Assembly: GCA_965198565.1 (NCBI GenBank)
Contig: OZ240665.1
Location: 3,534,001-3,598,000, forward strand
Origin: LMUY01 sp965198565
Lineage (GTDB): Bacteria; Pseudomonadota; Alphaproteobacteria; Acetobacterales; Acetobacteraceae
DNA: 64,000 nt
Direction of reading: 5' to 3'
Below the pieces are notes generated by a model that saw nothing but the letters and a program-made list of their open reading frames with translations, searched no databases and was not told the origin of the DNA. Both the position numbers and the translations under genes were made by a program. Positions 1 through 8,390 of the stretch are shown piece after piece (the first letter of the stretch is position 1; every line of letters starts with the position of its first letter).

Positions 1-107
1 TCCCACAGGCCGGCGGCGCGCCATCCGCCGGCGCGATCGCATATGGCTGCTTTCCGTCCGGCGAGATTAACCGGCGCTGGTATAACGCATCGATTGCGCT
101 CCTTGAA

Positions 108-197
108 TGGCGGACAGGGTGGGATTCGAACCCACGGACCCCTTGCGAGATCGCCAGTTTTCAAGACTGGAGCCTTAAACCGCTCGGCCACCTGTCC
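108..197 (-). tRNA. tRNA-Ser (anticodon UGA)
   Basis: Read on the minus strand, the molecule starts GGACAGG and ends CCTGTCC, a discriminator G and an encoded CCA, so the 7-bp acceptor stem closes perfectly. The anticodon arm is CCAGT-CTTGAAA-ACTGG, giving anticodon TGA (reads UCA). The T arm carries GGTTCGAATCC. A long variable arm between anticodon and T stems and a total of 90 nt with CCA fit a class II serine tRNA. Confidence 0.95.
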
Positions 198-282
198 CCA
201 TGAGCGCGCTTATCGGCGCGCACTTACGGGGCGCAAGCGGCAAATGCAATGGCAGGCGAAACCGCCCTCGCGACCCCTGCCG

Positions 283-792
283 CTAGAGCAGCCGCCAGGT
301 GATCACGACGCGGCGGTTCTGCGCGTTGTCTGGGTCGGACGTGTCGGCCAGCTCGGACTCGCCGAGCGCTTGGATCAGCAGCCGGTCGGCCGGAATGCCC
401 CGCGCCACCAACGCACGCTTGACCGCTTCGGCACGCTTGGCTGAGAGCAGGACGTTCTGGTACTCGTCGCCGGTGCGGTCGGTATAACCGGAGGTGAACA
501 TCAGCACGGGGTGGGCGTCGCGATACAGCCGGGCCGCGACGTCCAACTGCTTCTGGGCCTCGGGGGTCAGCGTGGCGCCGCCGGTGGGAAACGTGATATC
601 CACCTTGTTGCCGAGCACCGCGCTCGCTTCTTCTCCCAAAGTCGGCTTGTTGTCCGCGGCGGGCGCCGGGGCGGGCGTCACTCCGGCTGTCGCCCCAGCA
701 TTCGGCCCGGCGGTGGTCGACGAACAGGCCGTCGCACCAACCATCAGGCTGAATACTGTTGCCCGCAACACGGCCTGCTTTAATCCCGGCAT
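283..792 (-). CDS. OmpA-family peptidoglycan-binding lipoprotein
   Basis: 169 aa. A basic start and hydrophobic stretch end in GATAC, so Cys23 is the likely lipidation site, followed by an Ala/Pro linker (about 35-60). Residues about 65-169 form an OmpA C-terminal domain: GYTDRTGDEYQN, then LSAKRAEAV, carry the Asp and Arg that bind diaminopimelate in this family, and NRRVVI closes it. It probably anchors the outer membrane to peptidoglycan (Pal/YiaD-like). The ATG start has a GGAGAGG ribosome-binding site 5-6 nt upstream. It is transcribed toward tRNA-Ser and divergently from the Sel1-repeat gene. Confidence 0.85.
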   Translation of the reverse strand: MPGLKQAVLRATVFSLMVGATACSSTTAGPNAGATAGVTPAPAPAADNKPTLGEEASAVLGNKVDITFPTGGATLTPEAQKQLDVAARLYRDAHPVLMFTSGYTDRTGDEYQNVLLSAKRAEAVKRALVARGIPADRLLIQALGESELADTSDPDNAQNRRVVITWRLL

Positions 793-908
793 CGCAACCT
801 CTCCAACGCGCCAAACGATACAATCACCACCCTTGAATAGTGCTCATTTCGGAAACAGCATATACGCTCATGCGTGACTTCACCGTGCTGTGACCGAGAG
901 ACCCATCC

Positions 909-1796
909 ATGAATGATGCTTCCACCGAGGGTTTGGCGCCGTCCCGCCGGTTTTGGCCCGGCCTGCGCGGATTGCTGCTTGGCGCCGCGCTGGCATTGGC
1001 ATGCGGCCTGGCCGACCCCACCGACGTGAGCGAGGGTCTAACCGATTTCAGCGCCGGCAGGTTCGCCGAGGCGCTCACCGACTGGCAGGCTGCCGCCCAG
1101 GCAGGCGACCCGGCGGGGGATCTGTACATCGGCGTGATGTATGACAGCGGGCAGGGCGTCGAGCAAGATTACGCTCAAGCGCTGACCTGGTACAAGCGCG
1201 CGGCCGAAGCCGGCAGCGCCGCCGGGGCGTTCAATGTGGGCGTGTTCTACGACAACGGGCTTGGCGTCGATCAGGATCAGCGCGAGGCCGCAATCTGGTA
1301 TGGCCGCGCCGCCGCTGGGGGGTTCGCTCGCGCCCAATACAATTTGGCTTTGCTGGAAGAACAGGGCGACGGCGTGCCGCGCAACCGGGCCAAGGCCATC
1401 GGCCTGTTCCGCCAAGCCGCCGCCCAGGGCTTGACCGCAGCTCGGGCGCATCTCGCCGCCTTGGGCCAGCGCTATGCCGGGGCGCCGGTCAAGCCGCCGG
1501 ACGACTCGATGGCCGACTTCCAGCACGCGCAGGATGTCCTGCTCAGTCGCGGCGCGGCCGAGTCGGCCAGCATGGCGGCCCTGTTCCGGCGCGCTGCCGA
1601 ACGCCACAATGCGGTGGCGGAATACGATCTCGGCTATTGCTACGAGCATGGGGTGGGCGTCGCGGCCGACGTGTCGCAGGCCGATATCTGGTATCAGCGC
1701 GCCGTTGCCGACGCGCATGACAGCCCCTTGCACGACATCGCCAAGCAGAGCGCCGCCAAGCTCGCGCGCCAGTTGGCGACCAACCGTTCCGACTAA
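909..1796 (+). CDS. Sel1-repeat (SLR/TPR-like) exported protein
   Basis: 295 aa. A hydrophobic segment at about residues 19-35 (GLLLGAALALACGLA) suggests export or membrane anchoring. At least three consecutive Sel1 repeats follow (patterns GVMYDSGQGV..YAQALTWYKRAAEAG, GVFYDNGLGV..AAIWYGRAAAGG, LALLEEQGDGV..AIGLFRQAAAQG), with a fourth near the C-terminus (GYCYEHGVGV..ADIWYQRAV). Such solenoids serve protein-protein interaction; no catalytic motif is visible and the partner is unknown. The gene is monocistronic and divergent from the OmpA-type lipoprotein gene. Confidence 0.8.
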   Translation: MNDASTEGLAPSRRFWPGLRGLLLGAALALACGLADPTDVSEGLTDFSAGRFAEALTDWQAAAQAGDPAGDLYIGVMYDSGQGVEQDYAQALTWYKRAAEAGSAAGAFNVGVFYDNGLGVDQDQREAAIWYGRAAAGGFARAQYNLALLEEQGDGVPRNRAKAIGLFRQAAAQGLTAARAHLAALGQRYAGAPVKPPDDSMADFQHAQDVLLSRGAAESASMAALFRRAAERHNAVAEYDLGYCYEHGVGVAADVSQADIWYQRAVADAHDSPLHDIAKQSAAKLARQLATNRSD

Positions 1797-1880
1797 AGCT
1801 GTGTTTTGGCAAGCATCTTGATCCGATCAAGAAGCAAGACGGTCGGATGATGCTGTAATACCAACGGCTATGACATGCAC

Positions 1881-1990
1881 CCGTCATCGCGAGCCGAAGG
1901 CGTGGCGAGCCAGGGCCACGCAAGCGGCATTTCCCAGCATTTCCCCTTGGGGACCTGGATGCTTCGTCGCAAGGGCTTCTCGCAATGACA
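1881..1990. repeat. Imperfect inverted repeat of the GTCATTGCGAG type
   Basis: The left end reads CCGTCATCGCGAGCCGAAGG and the right end GGGCTTCTCGCAATGAC, whose reverse complement GTCATTGCGAGAAGCCC pairs imperfectly with the left. Elements with GTCATTGCGAG tips are common non-coding palindromic repeats in alphaproteobacterial genomes. It lies in the roughly 340-bp gene-free stretch between the Sel1-repeat gene and the convergent ExeA-like gene. Confidence 0.6.
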
Positions 1991-2024
1991 GCTTGGGACG
2001 AGTCATACCAGTTGCCGGTGCTCT

Positions 2025-2117
2025 AGAGCATGATTGCTTCTGATAGGCGAAGCAATCATGCTCTAACTCTTTGTTTGAGAGGCTGATTCACGCATCAGGT
2101 TGTTTCAACCTGATGCG
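2025..2117. repeat. Composite palindromic element (two perfect hairpins)
   Basis: A perfect 16-bp stem, AGAGCATGATTGCTTC at 2025-2040 with its complement at 2049-2064, encloses an 8-nt loop. A second perfect 12-bp stem, CGCATCAGGTTG at 2091-2102 with its complement at 2106-2117, encloses TTT. The pair sits just past the 3' end of the minus-strand ATPase gene and downstream of the convergent Sel1-repeat gene, so it may also end transcription from both sides. It looks like a mobile intergenic repeat; copy number elsewhere cannot be judged here. Confidence 0.7.
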
Positions 2118-2136
2118 ATCAGGCTCTAAGCCGCGT

Positions 2137-4098
2137 TCAACGGGGCTCGCGTTTGGACCAGCCGTTGGGCGGCTCTGGAAAGATCAGCAGGTCGCCGGGT
2201 CGCACCGGGCTGTGGTTGGCGGCCAGCACCTCGGCGTAAGGCGGCGGCGTGACGCCCCGATACACGCGGGCATAGAGCGCCGGGAGGGTGTCGTCCGCGC
2301 CTGCCACCAGGATCAGCCCGGGGCTGCCGCGCGGCGACTGGTGGGGCGGCGGTTCCTTGCTGGGGTGGGCAGTGTCATGAGCGGGCCCGGTGGGCTTGGC
2401 CGGTGCGATGGCTGCCTCGGCCGCCGGGGCCGGGCGCGGTACGGCGGGGGGCGGTGCGGCGGGTGCGGGCGCGCTGGCCGGCGCCGGGCTGGGGGGCGTG
2501 ATCCCGGCCGGTGCCGGAGGGGCGGGCGGCGGCACGGCGTCCTGCGTCGACGCGGCCAATTCTGGGCTCGGCGGCGGCGGGCTCGGCGGCGGGGTCGCTG
2601 GCGGTTGGCTCGCTTCGATCGCAGGCGGCATCTCGGCCGGCGCGGGGGGTGGCAGCGGCACGGCCTCGATGGGTTGGAACTCCGAAGGCCCGCCAGACGG
2701 CTCTGCCGGAGCCACGATCGACACGCTTGTCGGCGGCGGCGCTGCCTCGGCAGGTGGCGGAGCGGCGCTGACAGGCGGCTGGTCGAGCGGCTCGGCGGTG
2801 ACCGGGGTGCTGGAGGGGCCCGCTGCTGGTCCAGGTGGTGCAGGCGGAACCGGACCCGGTTCGACCGGGGCTGACTCGACTGGCGCGGGCTCGACTGGCG
2901 CGGGCTCGACTGGCGCGGGCTCGACTGGCGCGGGCGCGGCGGGCACGGGCGCGGTGGAGGCGGGTGCTGGCGCGGTGGGCACGGGCGAGGCCGGCGCTGA
3001 GGCCACCTGTTCCGGCGGCGCCGGGCTCGGCTCCACGGCCGGCGGCGCCATCGGCGGGGACGGGTCGGTTTGCGTCATCGTTGGTGGCGGGGTGAGCTCC
3101 GCCTCCACGGCCGGCGGCGAGCCAGGCTGCTTCAGCCCAGCCACGATCGCCACGGTGTCCAACCCTGCCGCCAGCCGCACCCGGACTGGCTGCCAATCAT
3201 CGCGCCAGACATAGCCAGCCGCGCCCGCGCCAAGCAGCAACAGGCAAGCCGCCGCAATCGCCGGCCCCCGCAGCGAGCGCCAGATCAGCTCGCCCCGTCC
3301 GCTCTCGGCCGACAGCACTGGCCACACCATGCGCAGCGTCACCCGGCGCCGCCTGCTTGCGTAGGCCGCCGCCATGGCCGACGCGGTGAGCGCGGCAAGT
3401 TCGCCGGGCATGCCGTCCGCCTCCCGCACCAGACCCTGCAGCGCGGCCGGCGACAGCACCTGCGTCACCGAACCCCCCGCCAGGCGGAACCGGTGCCGCA
3501 GCAGCTCGGCCAATTCGTCCTCGCGCCAGGCGAAGATCACCTGCCGCGCCATGGTCTCCGGCCGCAAGCCCGGTGCGTCGACCGCCTCCATCGCCGGCCA
3601 GCGCCCCGCCGACCCCACCAGGATCAAGCCGAAACCGACATTGGTGAACCCGAGCGCCGCGCGCAGCAGCAGCACGTAGCGGTAGTCCACCTCGCTCAAC
3701 TGCTGGGCGTCGTCGATCACCAGCACCAGTCCGTTGCGCCCCAGCCGACCCGGCAGCTCGCGCGCCAATTGGTCCGGCGTTAGCTGATCCGGCGCCGCGA
3801 TGCCGGCGGTGTGCCCGATTTGCGTTTGCATCTGCATCGGGTTCTGCCGCCCGCCGGCGATCTCCACCGCCAGCACGCCGTGCAGCCGCAGCGCCAGCGC
3901 GATAAGCTGGCAGATGCTGCTCTTCCCGACCCCAGCCTGGCCGCGCAGCGTTACCACGCCGGGTTCGCTCGCCACATCGGTCAGCACCTGGCTAACCATC
4001 TGGCTTTGCGACGGCGCCTCGAACAAGTCGGTCGCGTCGCGCAGCCGTTCGAACGGATCCCCAGTCAAGCCAAAGAAGCTGATCAGATCGTCCGTCAT
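2137..4098 (-). CDS. ExeA/GspA-like AAA ATPase with Pro-rich linker and C-terminal LysM
   Basis: 653 aa. The N-terminal ATPase (about 1-270) has Walker A GQAGVGKS (53-60) and Walker B LVLVIDD ending at D130; its opening, FFGLTGDPF, is typical of ExeA/GspA. A single membrane segment (AAACLLLLGAGAAGYVW, about 275-292) follows, then about 300 residues rich in Pro, Ala and Glu with tandem APVEP units, and a LysM-like domain at the C-terminus (LPALYARVYRG..VLAANH..VRPGDLLIFP). ExeA-type ATPases couple ATP hydrolysis to placing secretion components across peptidoglycan; DamX has a comparable layout but with SPOR. The start is taken at MTDDLISFF because upstream in-frame sequence is not protein-like. 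Confidence 0.75.
   Translation of the reverse strand: MTDDLISFFGLTGDPFERLRDATDLFEAPSQSQMVSQVLTDVASEPGVVTLRGQAGVGKSSICQLIALALRLHGVLAVEIAGGRQNPMQMQTQIGHTAGIAAPDQLTPDQLARELPGRLGRNGLVLVIDDAQQLSEVDYRYVLLLRAALGFTNVGFGLILVGSAGRWPAMEAVDAPGLRPETMARQVIFAWREDELAELLRHRFRLAGGSVTQVLSPAALQGLVREADGMPGELAALTASAMAAAYASRRRRVTLRMVWPVLSAESGRGELIWRSLRGPAIAAACLLLLGAGAAGYVWRDDWQPVRVRLAAGLDTVAIVAGLKQPGSPPAVEAELTPPPTMTQTDPSPPMAPPAVEPSPAPPEQVASAPASPVPTAPAPASTAPVPAAPAPVEPAPVEPAPVEPAPVESAPVEPGPVPPAPPGPAAGPSSTPVTAEPLDQPPVSAAPPPAEAAPPPTSVSIVAPAEPSGGPSEFQPIEAVPLPPPAPAEMPPAIEASQPPATPPPSPPPPSPELAASTQDAVPPPAPPAPAGITPPSPAPASAPAPAAPPPAVPRPAPAAEAAIAPAKPTGPAHDTAHPSKEPPPHQSPRGSPGLILVAGADDTLPALYARVYRGVTPPPYAEVLAANHSPVRPGDLLIFPEPPNGWSKREPR
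2875..2934. repeat. 15-bp tandem repeat, 4 copies, inside the ATPase linker
   Basis: Four perfect head-to-tail copies of CTCGACTGGCGCGGG. On the minus strand they encode repeated Pro-Val-Glu-Pro-Ala units of the Pro-rich linker. Perfect DNA identity suggests recent slippage, so linker length may vary between strains. Confidence 0.85.
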
Positions 4099-4252
4099 GA
4101 GCGGCGCATGGTGCCTAAATTCGCGCCAATATACGCACAGGCACGACCAGGTAAAGCGCGTTGCCCCATCAATGGTTGCAGAACCATGCAGCACACACGC
4201 AGTGCTGGGCGGTTCAGCACGCCAGGGTTCCGCTCCCCGGTTGAACCCGGTA

Positions 4253-5287
4253 ATGAGCACGCTGAACCACGATCGAGCCGCCATGCTGCGCAACCGAGTC
4301 GCCTTCTGGACTACCCTCCTGGCCAGCATGGCCGCACCGTGGGCCGCCAGCCACGCCACGCCGCCGCAAGACACGGCCCAGATCGTCACCCTGCAGGTGG
4401 AAAACGACGCCGTCTCGACCCTGCGGGGCACCTCCGACCAATACTACACCAGCGGCCTGCGCGCGGGCTGGACCTCGGGCACCAACCAGGTGCCGGAAGC
4501 GCTGCAAACCGCCTCCAACAACCTATGGGGCGACGGCGTGCAGCGCATCAGCCTCGAACTCAGCCAGTCCATCTTCACCCCGCGCAACACCCAGACGCCC
4601 AATCCGTCGCCTACCGACCGGCCCTATGCCGGCGTGCTCGGGCTCACCGGCTCGCTGATCCACGACATGGACGACTCCCGCACCGTCATCTCGCTGTTCC
4701 TGGGCGTGGTCGGGCCGGATGCCGGCGGCAAGACGGTCCAGAACGGCTTCCACAACCTGATCGGCGACACGCCCAACCAGGGCTGGAACACGCAAATCGG
4801 CAACGAGGGACTGTTCGAGATCACCCCGCAGCGCATCTGGCGCTTGCCGATCACCAACTATGGCCCGGTCTCGTTCGACGTGCTGCCTTCGGTGGCGGCG
4901 GGCGTCGGGCTGGAGCGGAACTACGCCCAAGTCGGCTTGATCCTGCGCGCGGGGCAGGGGCTCGACAGCGATTACGGCGTTGCCCGCATCCAGCCGGGGC
5001 TCACCGGCACCGACGCCTATACGCCGACTCGGCCATTCGTATGGTATGTGTTCGGCGGCGTGGACGAGCAGGCGGTGGCGCAGGACGTGACCCTCAACGG
5101 CGACAACTTCAGCTCCAGCCGGCATGTGACGCCGAAATGGGACGTGAGCGAGCTCGAGCTGGGCGCGGCGCTGATCTATCGCGGCGTCCGGGTGACCTAC
5201 TCGCAAACGTGGCAGACCGAGGAGTTCCACGGGCAGAAGGGCGGGCTGTTCAACTTCGGCTCGCTCGCGGCGTCCGTCCGCTTCTGA
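4253..5287 (+). CDS. LpxR-like lipid A deacylase family outer-membrane protein
   Basis: 344 aa from this ATG; an in-frame ATG at 4283 gives a cleaner signal peptide (MLRNRVAFWTTLLASMAAPWA, cut near SHA) and is an equally good start. The mature part has family hallmarks: LQVENDAV, SDQYYTSGLRAGW, DRPYAGVLGL, and alternating strands ending in Phe (AASVRF), as in an outer-membrane beta-barrel. LpxR removes the 3'-acyloxyacyl group of lipid A in a calcium-dependent way; activity here is inferred from family resemblance. Its stop overlaps the mltB start (TGATG). Confidence 0.7.
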   Translation: MSTLNHDRAAMLRNRVAFWTTLLASMAAPWAASHATPPQDTAQIVTLQVENDAVSTLRGTSDQYYTSGLRAGWTSGTNQVPEALQTASNNLWGDGVQRISLELSQSIFTPRNTQTPNPSPTDRPYAGVLGLTGSLIHDMDDSRTVISLFLGVVGPDAGGKTVQNGFHNLIGDTPNQGWNTQIGNEGLFEITPQRIWRLPITNYGPVSFDVLPSVAAGVGLERNYAQVGLILRAGQGLDSDYGVARIQPGLTGTDAYTPTRPFVWYVFGGVDEQAVAQDVTLNGDNFSSSRHVTPKWDVSELELGAALIYRGVRVTYSQTWQTEEFHGQKGGLFNFGSLAASVRF

Positions 5288-6246
5288 TGCGCCGCCGGGC
5301 CCTCCTGTCGGGACTGCTGAGCGCCCCGGTCGCAGCCACCGCCGCGCTCGGGCAAGACAGCTTCGGCGCCTTCCTCGCCAGCGTGCGCGCCGAGGGCCGC
5401 CGCGCCGGCATCAGCGAAGCCACGCTGAACGCAGCCTTCGCCGGCATCGGCCCCAACCAGAAGGTGATCGACGCCGACCGTAAGCAGCCCGAGTTCACCA
5501 TGACCTGGGCGCGCTACCAGTCGCTCACCATGTCCGACAAGCGGATCGCCCGCGGCCGGGAGACCTGCGCCGCCCAGCGCGAGCTGCTGCACCGCGTGTC
5601 CGAGCGCTACCGCGTCGACCCGGCGCCGATTGCCGGCATCTGGGGGCTGGAAAGCAACTTCGGCACCGACACCGGCAGCTATAACGTGATCGAAGCGCTC
5701 GCCACCCTGGCCTGGGAGGGCCGCCGCGCCTCGTTCTTCCGCAGCCAGCTCATCAGCGCCCTGCGCATCCTGGACCATGGCGACGTGGCGCCGGGCCGCA
5801 TGCTCGGCTCCTACGCCGGCGCGATGGGCCAGCCGCAATTCATGCCCGACTCCTACCTGCGCTACGCCGTGGACTTCGAGGGCACCGGCCGGCGCGACAT
5901 CTGGACCAGCACCGGCGACGTGCTGGGCTCCATCGCCAACTATCTCAGCGCCTCGGGCTGGCGCTATGGCGAGCCCTGGGGACAGCCGGTGATGGTGCCG
6001 CCCGGCTTCGACGCATCCGGCGGGCGCGAGCAGCGCCGCAGCTTGGGCGAGTGGCAGCGCCTGGGCGTGCGCCGTGCCGACGGCAGCGGCTTCACCCGGC
6101 TCGACCCGGACGGCGCCGTGATCATGCCCGATGGCGATGCCGGCCCCGCCTTCATGGTGTATGCCAATTTCGCCGCCATCCGCCGCTACAACCCGTCCGA
6201 TTTCTACGCGCTGGCCGTGGGCCTGCTGGGTGACACCGTGACGTGA
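5287..6246 (+). CDS. mltB: Lytic murein transglycosylase, MltB family
   Basis: 319 aa. An RRR-containing signal sequence (about 1-22) precedes an SLT-type MltB domain. IWGLESNFG supplies the catalytic glutamate (E122); SYAGAMGQPQFMPDSYLRYAVDF and DVLGSIANYL are highly typical. The enzyme cleaves glycan strands to 1,6-anhydromuramyl products. The C-terminal part (about 250-319) resembles the peptidoglycan-binding-like tail of the family. The gene overlaps its upstream neighbour by TGATG and the downstream rlpA by GTGA, so translation is probably coupled. Confidence 0.9.
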   Translation: MRRRALLSGLLSAPVAATAALGQDSFGAFLASVRAEGRRAGISEATLNAAFAGIGPNQKVIDADRKQPEFTMTWARYQSLTMSDKRIARGRETCAAQRELLHRVSERYRVDPAPIAGIWGLESNFGTDTGSYNVIEALATLAWEGRRASFFRSQLISALRILDHGDVAPGRMLGSYAGAMGQPQFMPDSYLRYAVDFEGTGRRDIWTSTGDVLGSIANYLSASGWRYGEPWGQPVMVPPGFDASGGREQRRSLGEWQRLGVRRADGSGFTRLDPDGAVIMPDGDAGPAFMVYANFAAIRRYNPSDFYALAVGLLGDTVT

Positions 6247-7145
6247 GGCGCCGCGCCGTCGTGGCGACCCTGGCCGCCTCGGCGCTCGGCGGTTGCAGCC
6301 TGTTCCGCCGCCGCCGGCCGCCCGCGCCCCAGGCCAGCGTGCACTACACCCTGGGCGCTGGCTACCGAATGGGCGGGATCTGGTACTACCCGGCCGAGCA
6401 TTCCGACTACAGCGCCGAGGGGTTGGCCGCGATCGCCCCCGACCAGACCGGGCTGACCGCGGATGGTGAGGTGTTCAGCCAAGACGCATTGGCGGCCTCG
6501 CACCACACGCTGCAGCTCCCCGCCATCGCCGACGTCACCAATCTCGAGAACGGCCGCAGCGTCCGGTTGCGCCTGAACGATCGCGGCCCCGAGAACCCGG
6601 GCCGGCTGCTCGGGCTCACCCGCCACGCGGCGGGCCTGCTCGGCGCCCAGGACGGCACGCAAATCCGCGTGCAACTCGACCCGGCGATGACCCAGGCGCT
6701 CACCGACCGGTTAGGCGGCGGCCCCACCCTCGCCATGACCGCCGCCCCGCTGGACACCGTCCAGTCGCAGGACCTGGCGCCCCCGCCCGGTGTCGCCCAG
6801 TCCAGCCGGGTCCGCCGCGTGACCACGCCCACGCGGGGCGCCGCGGCCGCCGAACCCGCCGCCGCCGTGCCGGACCGCCTGCCGGACCACGTGGTGCAAG
6901 GCCGGCCCGAGCCCGGCGCCATCTACCTGCAAGCCAGCGAGTTCGGCCGCGCTGATTATGCCAACCGCCTGTCCGCCCGCCTGGCCGGCATCGGCGCCCG
7001 CGTCGAGCGCCTGCGCGACGGCCGCTCCGAACGCTACCGCGTGGTGGCCGGCCCGTTCCCCAGCGTCGCCGCCGCTGACGACGCGCTGGACCTAGCCCTG
7101 CGTGCGGGGGTAATCGACTCACGCTTGGTGGTGCGGGAGGAGTGA
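6243..7145 (+). CDS. rlpA: RlpA-type septal lytic transglycosylase lipoprotein with SPOR domain
   Basis: 300 aa, GTG start overlapping the mltB stop. The signal peptide ends LGGC, so Cys18 is the lipidation site. Residues about 30-150 form the double-psi beta-barrel: ASHHTLQLPAIADVTNLENG and VRLRLNDRGPE are close to RlpA. A Pro/Ala linker is followed by a C-terminal SPOR domain (IYLQASEF..ANRLSARLAGIGARVERL..YRVVAGPF) that binds denuded septal glycan. RlpA family enzymes act on peptide-free glycan during daughter-cell separation; the MltB-RlpA-DacA order groups three wall-remodelling enzymes. Confidence 0.9.
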   Translation: MRRRAVVATLAASALGGCSLFRRRRPPAPQASVHYTLGAGYRMGGIWYYPAEHSDYSAEGLAAIAPDQTGLTADGEVFSQDALAASHHTLQLPAIADVTNLENGRSVRLRLNDRGPENPGRLLGLTRHAAGLLGAQDGTQIRVQLDPAMTQALTDRLGGGPTLAMTAAPLDTVQSQDLAPPPGVAQSSRVRRVTTPTRGAAAAEPAAAVPDRLPDHVVQGRPEPGAIYLQASEFGRADYANRLSARLAGIGARVERLRDGRSERYRVVAGPFPSVAAADDALDLALRAGVIDSRLVVREE

Positions 7146-7151
7146 TTCGCG

Positions 7152-8384
7152 ATGGCCAATAACGTGACACGGCGGCTGGTTCTCGCGGCTGGCTCCGCCC
7201 TGGCGGCCACCCCCGCCTTGGCGTCTCCCGCGCTGGCTCAGCGCCACCCTGCCGCCAAGCCCGGCCACGCCAAGACCGTGTCCGACCCGGTGCCCACCGG
7301 CAGCCCCGCCAACACCCCGCTCGGCCCGATCGACACCGAGGCCAAATACGCCATCGTCGTCGATTTCAATACCGGCGCCACCCTGCTCGACAAGGACGCC
7401 GACGTGCAGCAGCCGCCGTCCTCGATGACCAAGCTGATGACCGCCTACATCGTGTTCGGCATGCTCAAGATCGGCCGCCTGCAGCTCGACGCCGAGCTGC
7501 CGGTCAGCGACAAGGCCTGGCGCATGCAGGGCTCCAAGATGTTCGTGCCCCAAGGCGGCAGCGTGAAGGTGGAGGACCTGATCCGCGGCATGCTGGTGCA
7601 ATCCGGCAACGACGCCTGCATCGTGCTGGCGGAGGGGATCGCCGGGTCGGAAGACCAGTTCGTCGAGCTGATGAACGCCAAGGCCAAGGAGCTCGGCCTG
7701 ACCAACAGCCACTTCGTCAACTGCACCGGCTGGCCCGACGCGGACCACTACATGAGCTGCCGCGACATCGCGACCCTGGCCGCCGACATCATCCGGGACT
7801 TCCCTGAATACTATCACTACGACAAGGAAACATCGTTCAAATACAACGGGATCGACCAGGGCAACCGCAACCCCCTGGTGCTCAAGGGCGTGGCTGACGG
7901 GCTCAAGACCGGCCACACCGATGCCGGCGGCTTCGGCGTTGTGGGCAGCGCCGAGCGTGGCGGCCGGCGGGTGATCCTGGTGATCAATGGATTGCCGACC
8001 AACCACGCCCGCTCCGAAGAAAGCGAGCGGCTGCTCGAATGGGCGTTCCGCGAGTGGGAGAACGTCGACCTGTTCAAGGCCGGCGACACCGTGGAGGAGG
8101 TGAAGGTCTGGCTTGGCACCCAGGCCACCGTGCCGCTGGTGGGCGGGCGCAACCTGGTCATCACCATGCCGAAGCAGTGGCGCCAGACCGCCAAGATCGA
8201 GATCCAGTACAACGCGCCGATCGCCGCCCCCGTGAGCCGGGGCGAGACGCTGGGCAAGCTGGTGGTGAGCGGCAAGGGCGTGCCGACCATGCAGGTGCCG
8301 CTGCTGGCGGGCGAGGACGTGCCGCGCCAGGGCCTGCCCGGCCGCGCCGTGGCCGTGCTGGGCCACTACATGCTCGGAAGCTGA
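7152..8384 (+). CDS. dacA: D-alanyl-D-alanine carboxypeptidase (PBP5/6 type)
   Basis: 410 aa. An RR-containing signal (about 1-30) precedes a class S11 peptidase: active-site SMTK (S91-K94), SGN in LVQSGNDACI, and KTG in GLKTGHTDAGGFG. The PBP5-type C-terminal beta domain follows (VKVWLGTQATVPLVGGRNLVI..IEIQYN). It trims the terminal D-Ala from pentapeptides in the periplasm. It starts 7 nt after rlpA, preceded by GGGAGGAGTG. Its TGA stop lies in the same frame as the P-loop of tmk, only 6 nt ahead of the proposed tmk start. Confidence 0.92.
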   Translation: MANNVTRRLVLAAGSALAATPALASPALAQRHPAAKPGHAKTVSDPVPTGSPANTPLGPIDTEAKYAIVVDFNTGATLLDKDADVQQPPSSMTKLMTAYIVFGMLKIGRLQLDAELPVSDKAWRMQGSKMFVPQGGSVKVEDLIRGMLVQSGNDACIVLAEGIAGSEDQFVELMNAKAKELGLTNSHFVNCTGWPDADHYMSCRDIATLAADIIRDFPEYYHYDKETSFKYNGIDQGNRNPLVLKGVADGLKTGHTDAGGFGVVGSAERGGRRVILVINGLPTNHARSEESERLLEWAFREWENVDLFKAGDTVEEVKVWLGTQATVPLVGGRNLVITMPKQWRQTAKIEIQYNAPIAAPVSRGETLGKLVVSGKGVPTMQVPLLAGEDVPRQGLPGRAVAVLGHYMLGS

Positions 8385-8390
8385 GCGCCG

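Noticed and set aside
2071..2874. Arg/Gly-rich 267-codon plus-strand frame and its Gly/Ala-rich relatives to 3214
   Set aside because: Antisense of the Pro/Ala/Glu-rich linker of the ATPase; low complexity only, no start signals.
2875..2934. CRISPR-like short regular repeat
   Set aside because: Units are directly adjacent, 15 bp, without spacers, and coding; it is a tandem coding repeat.
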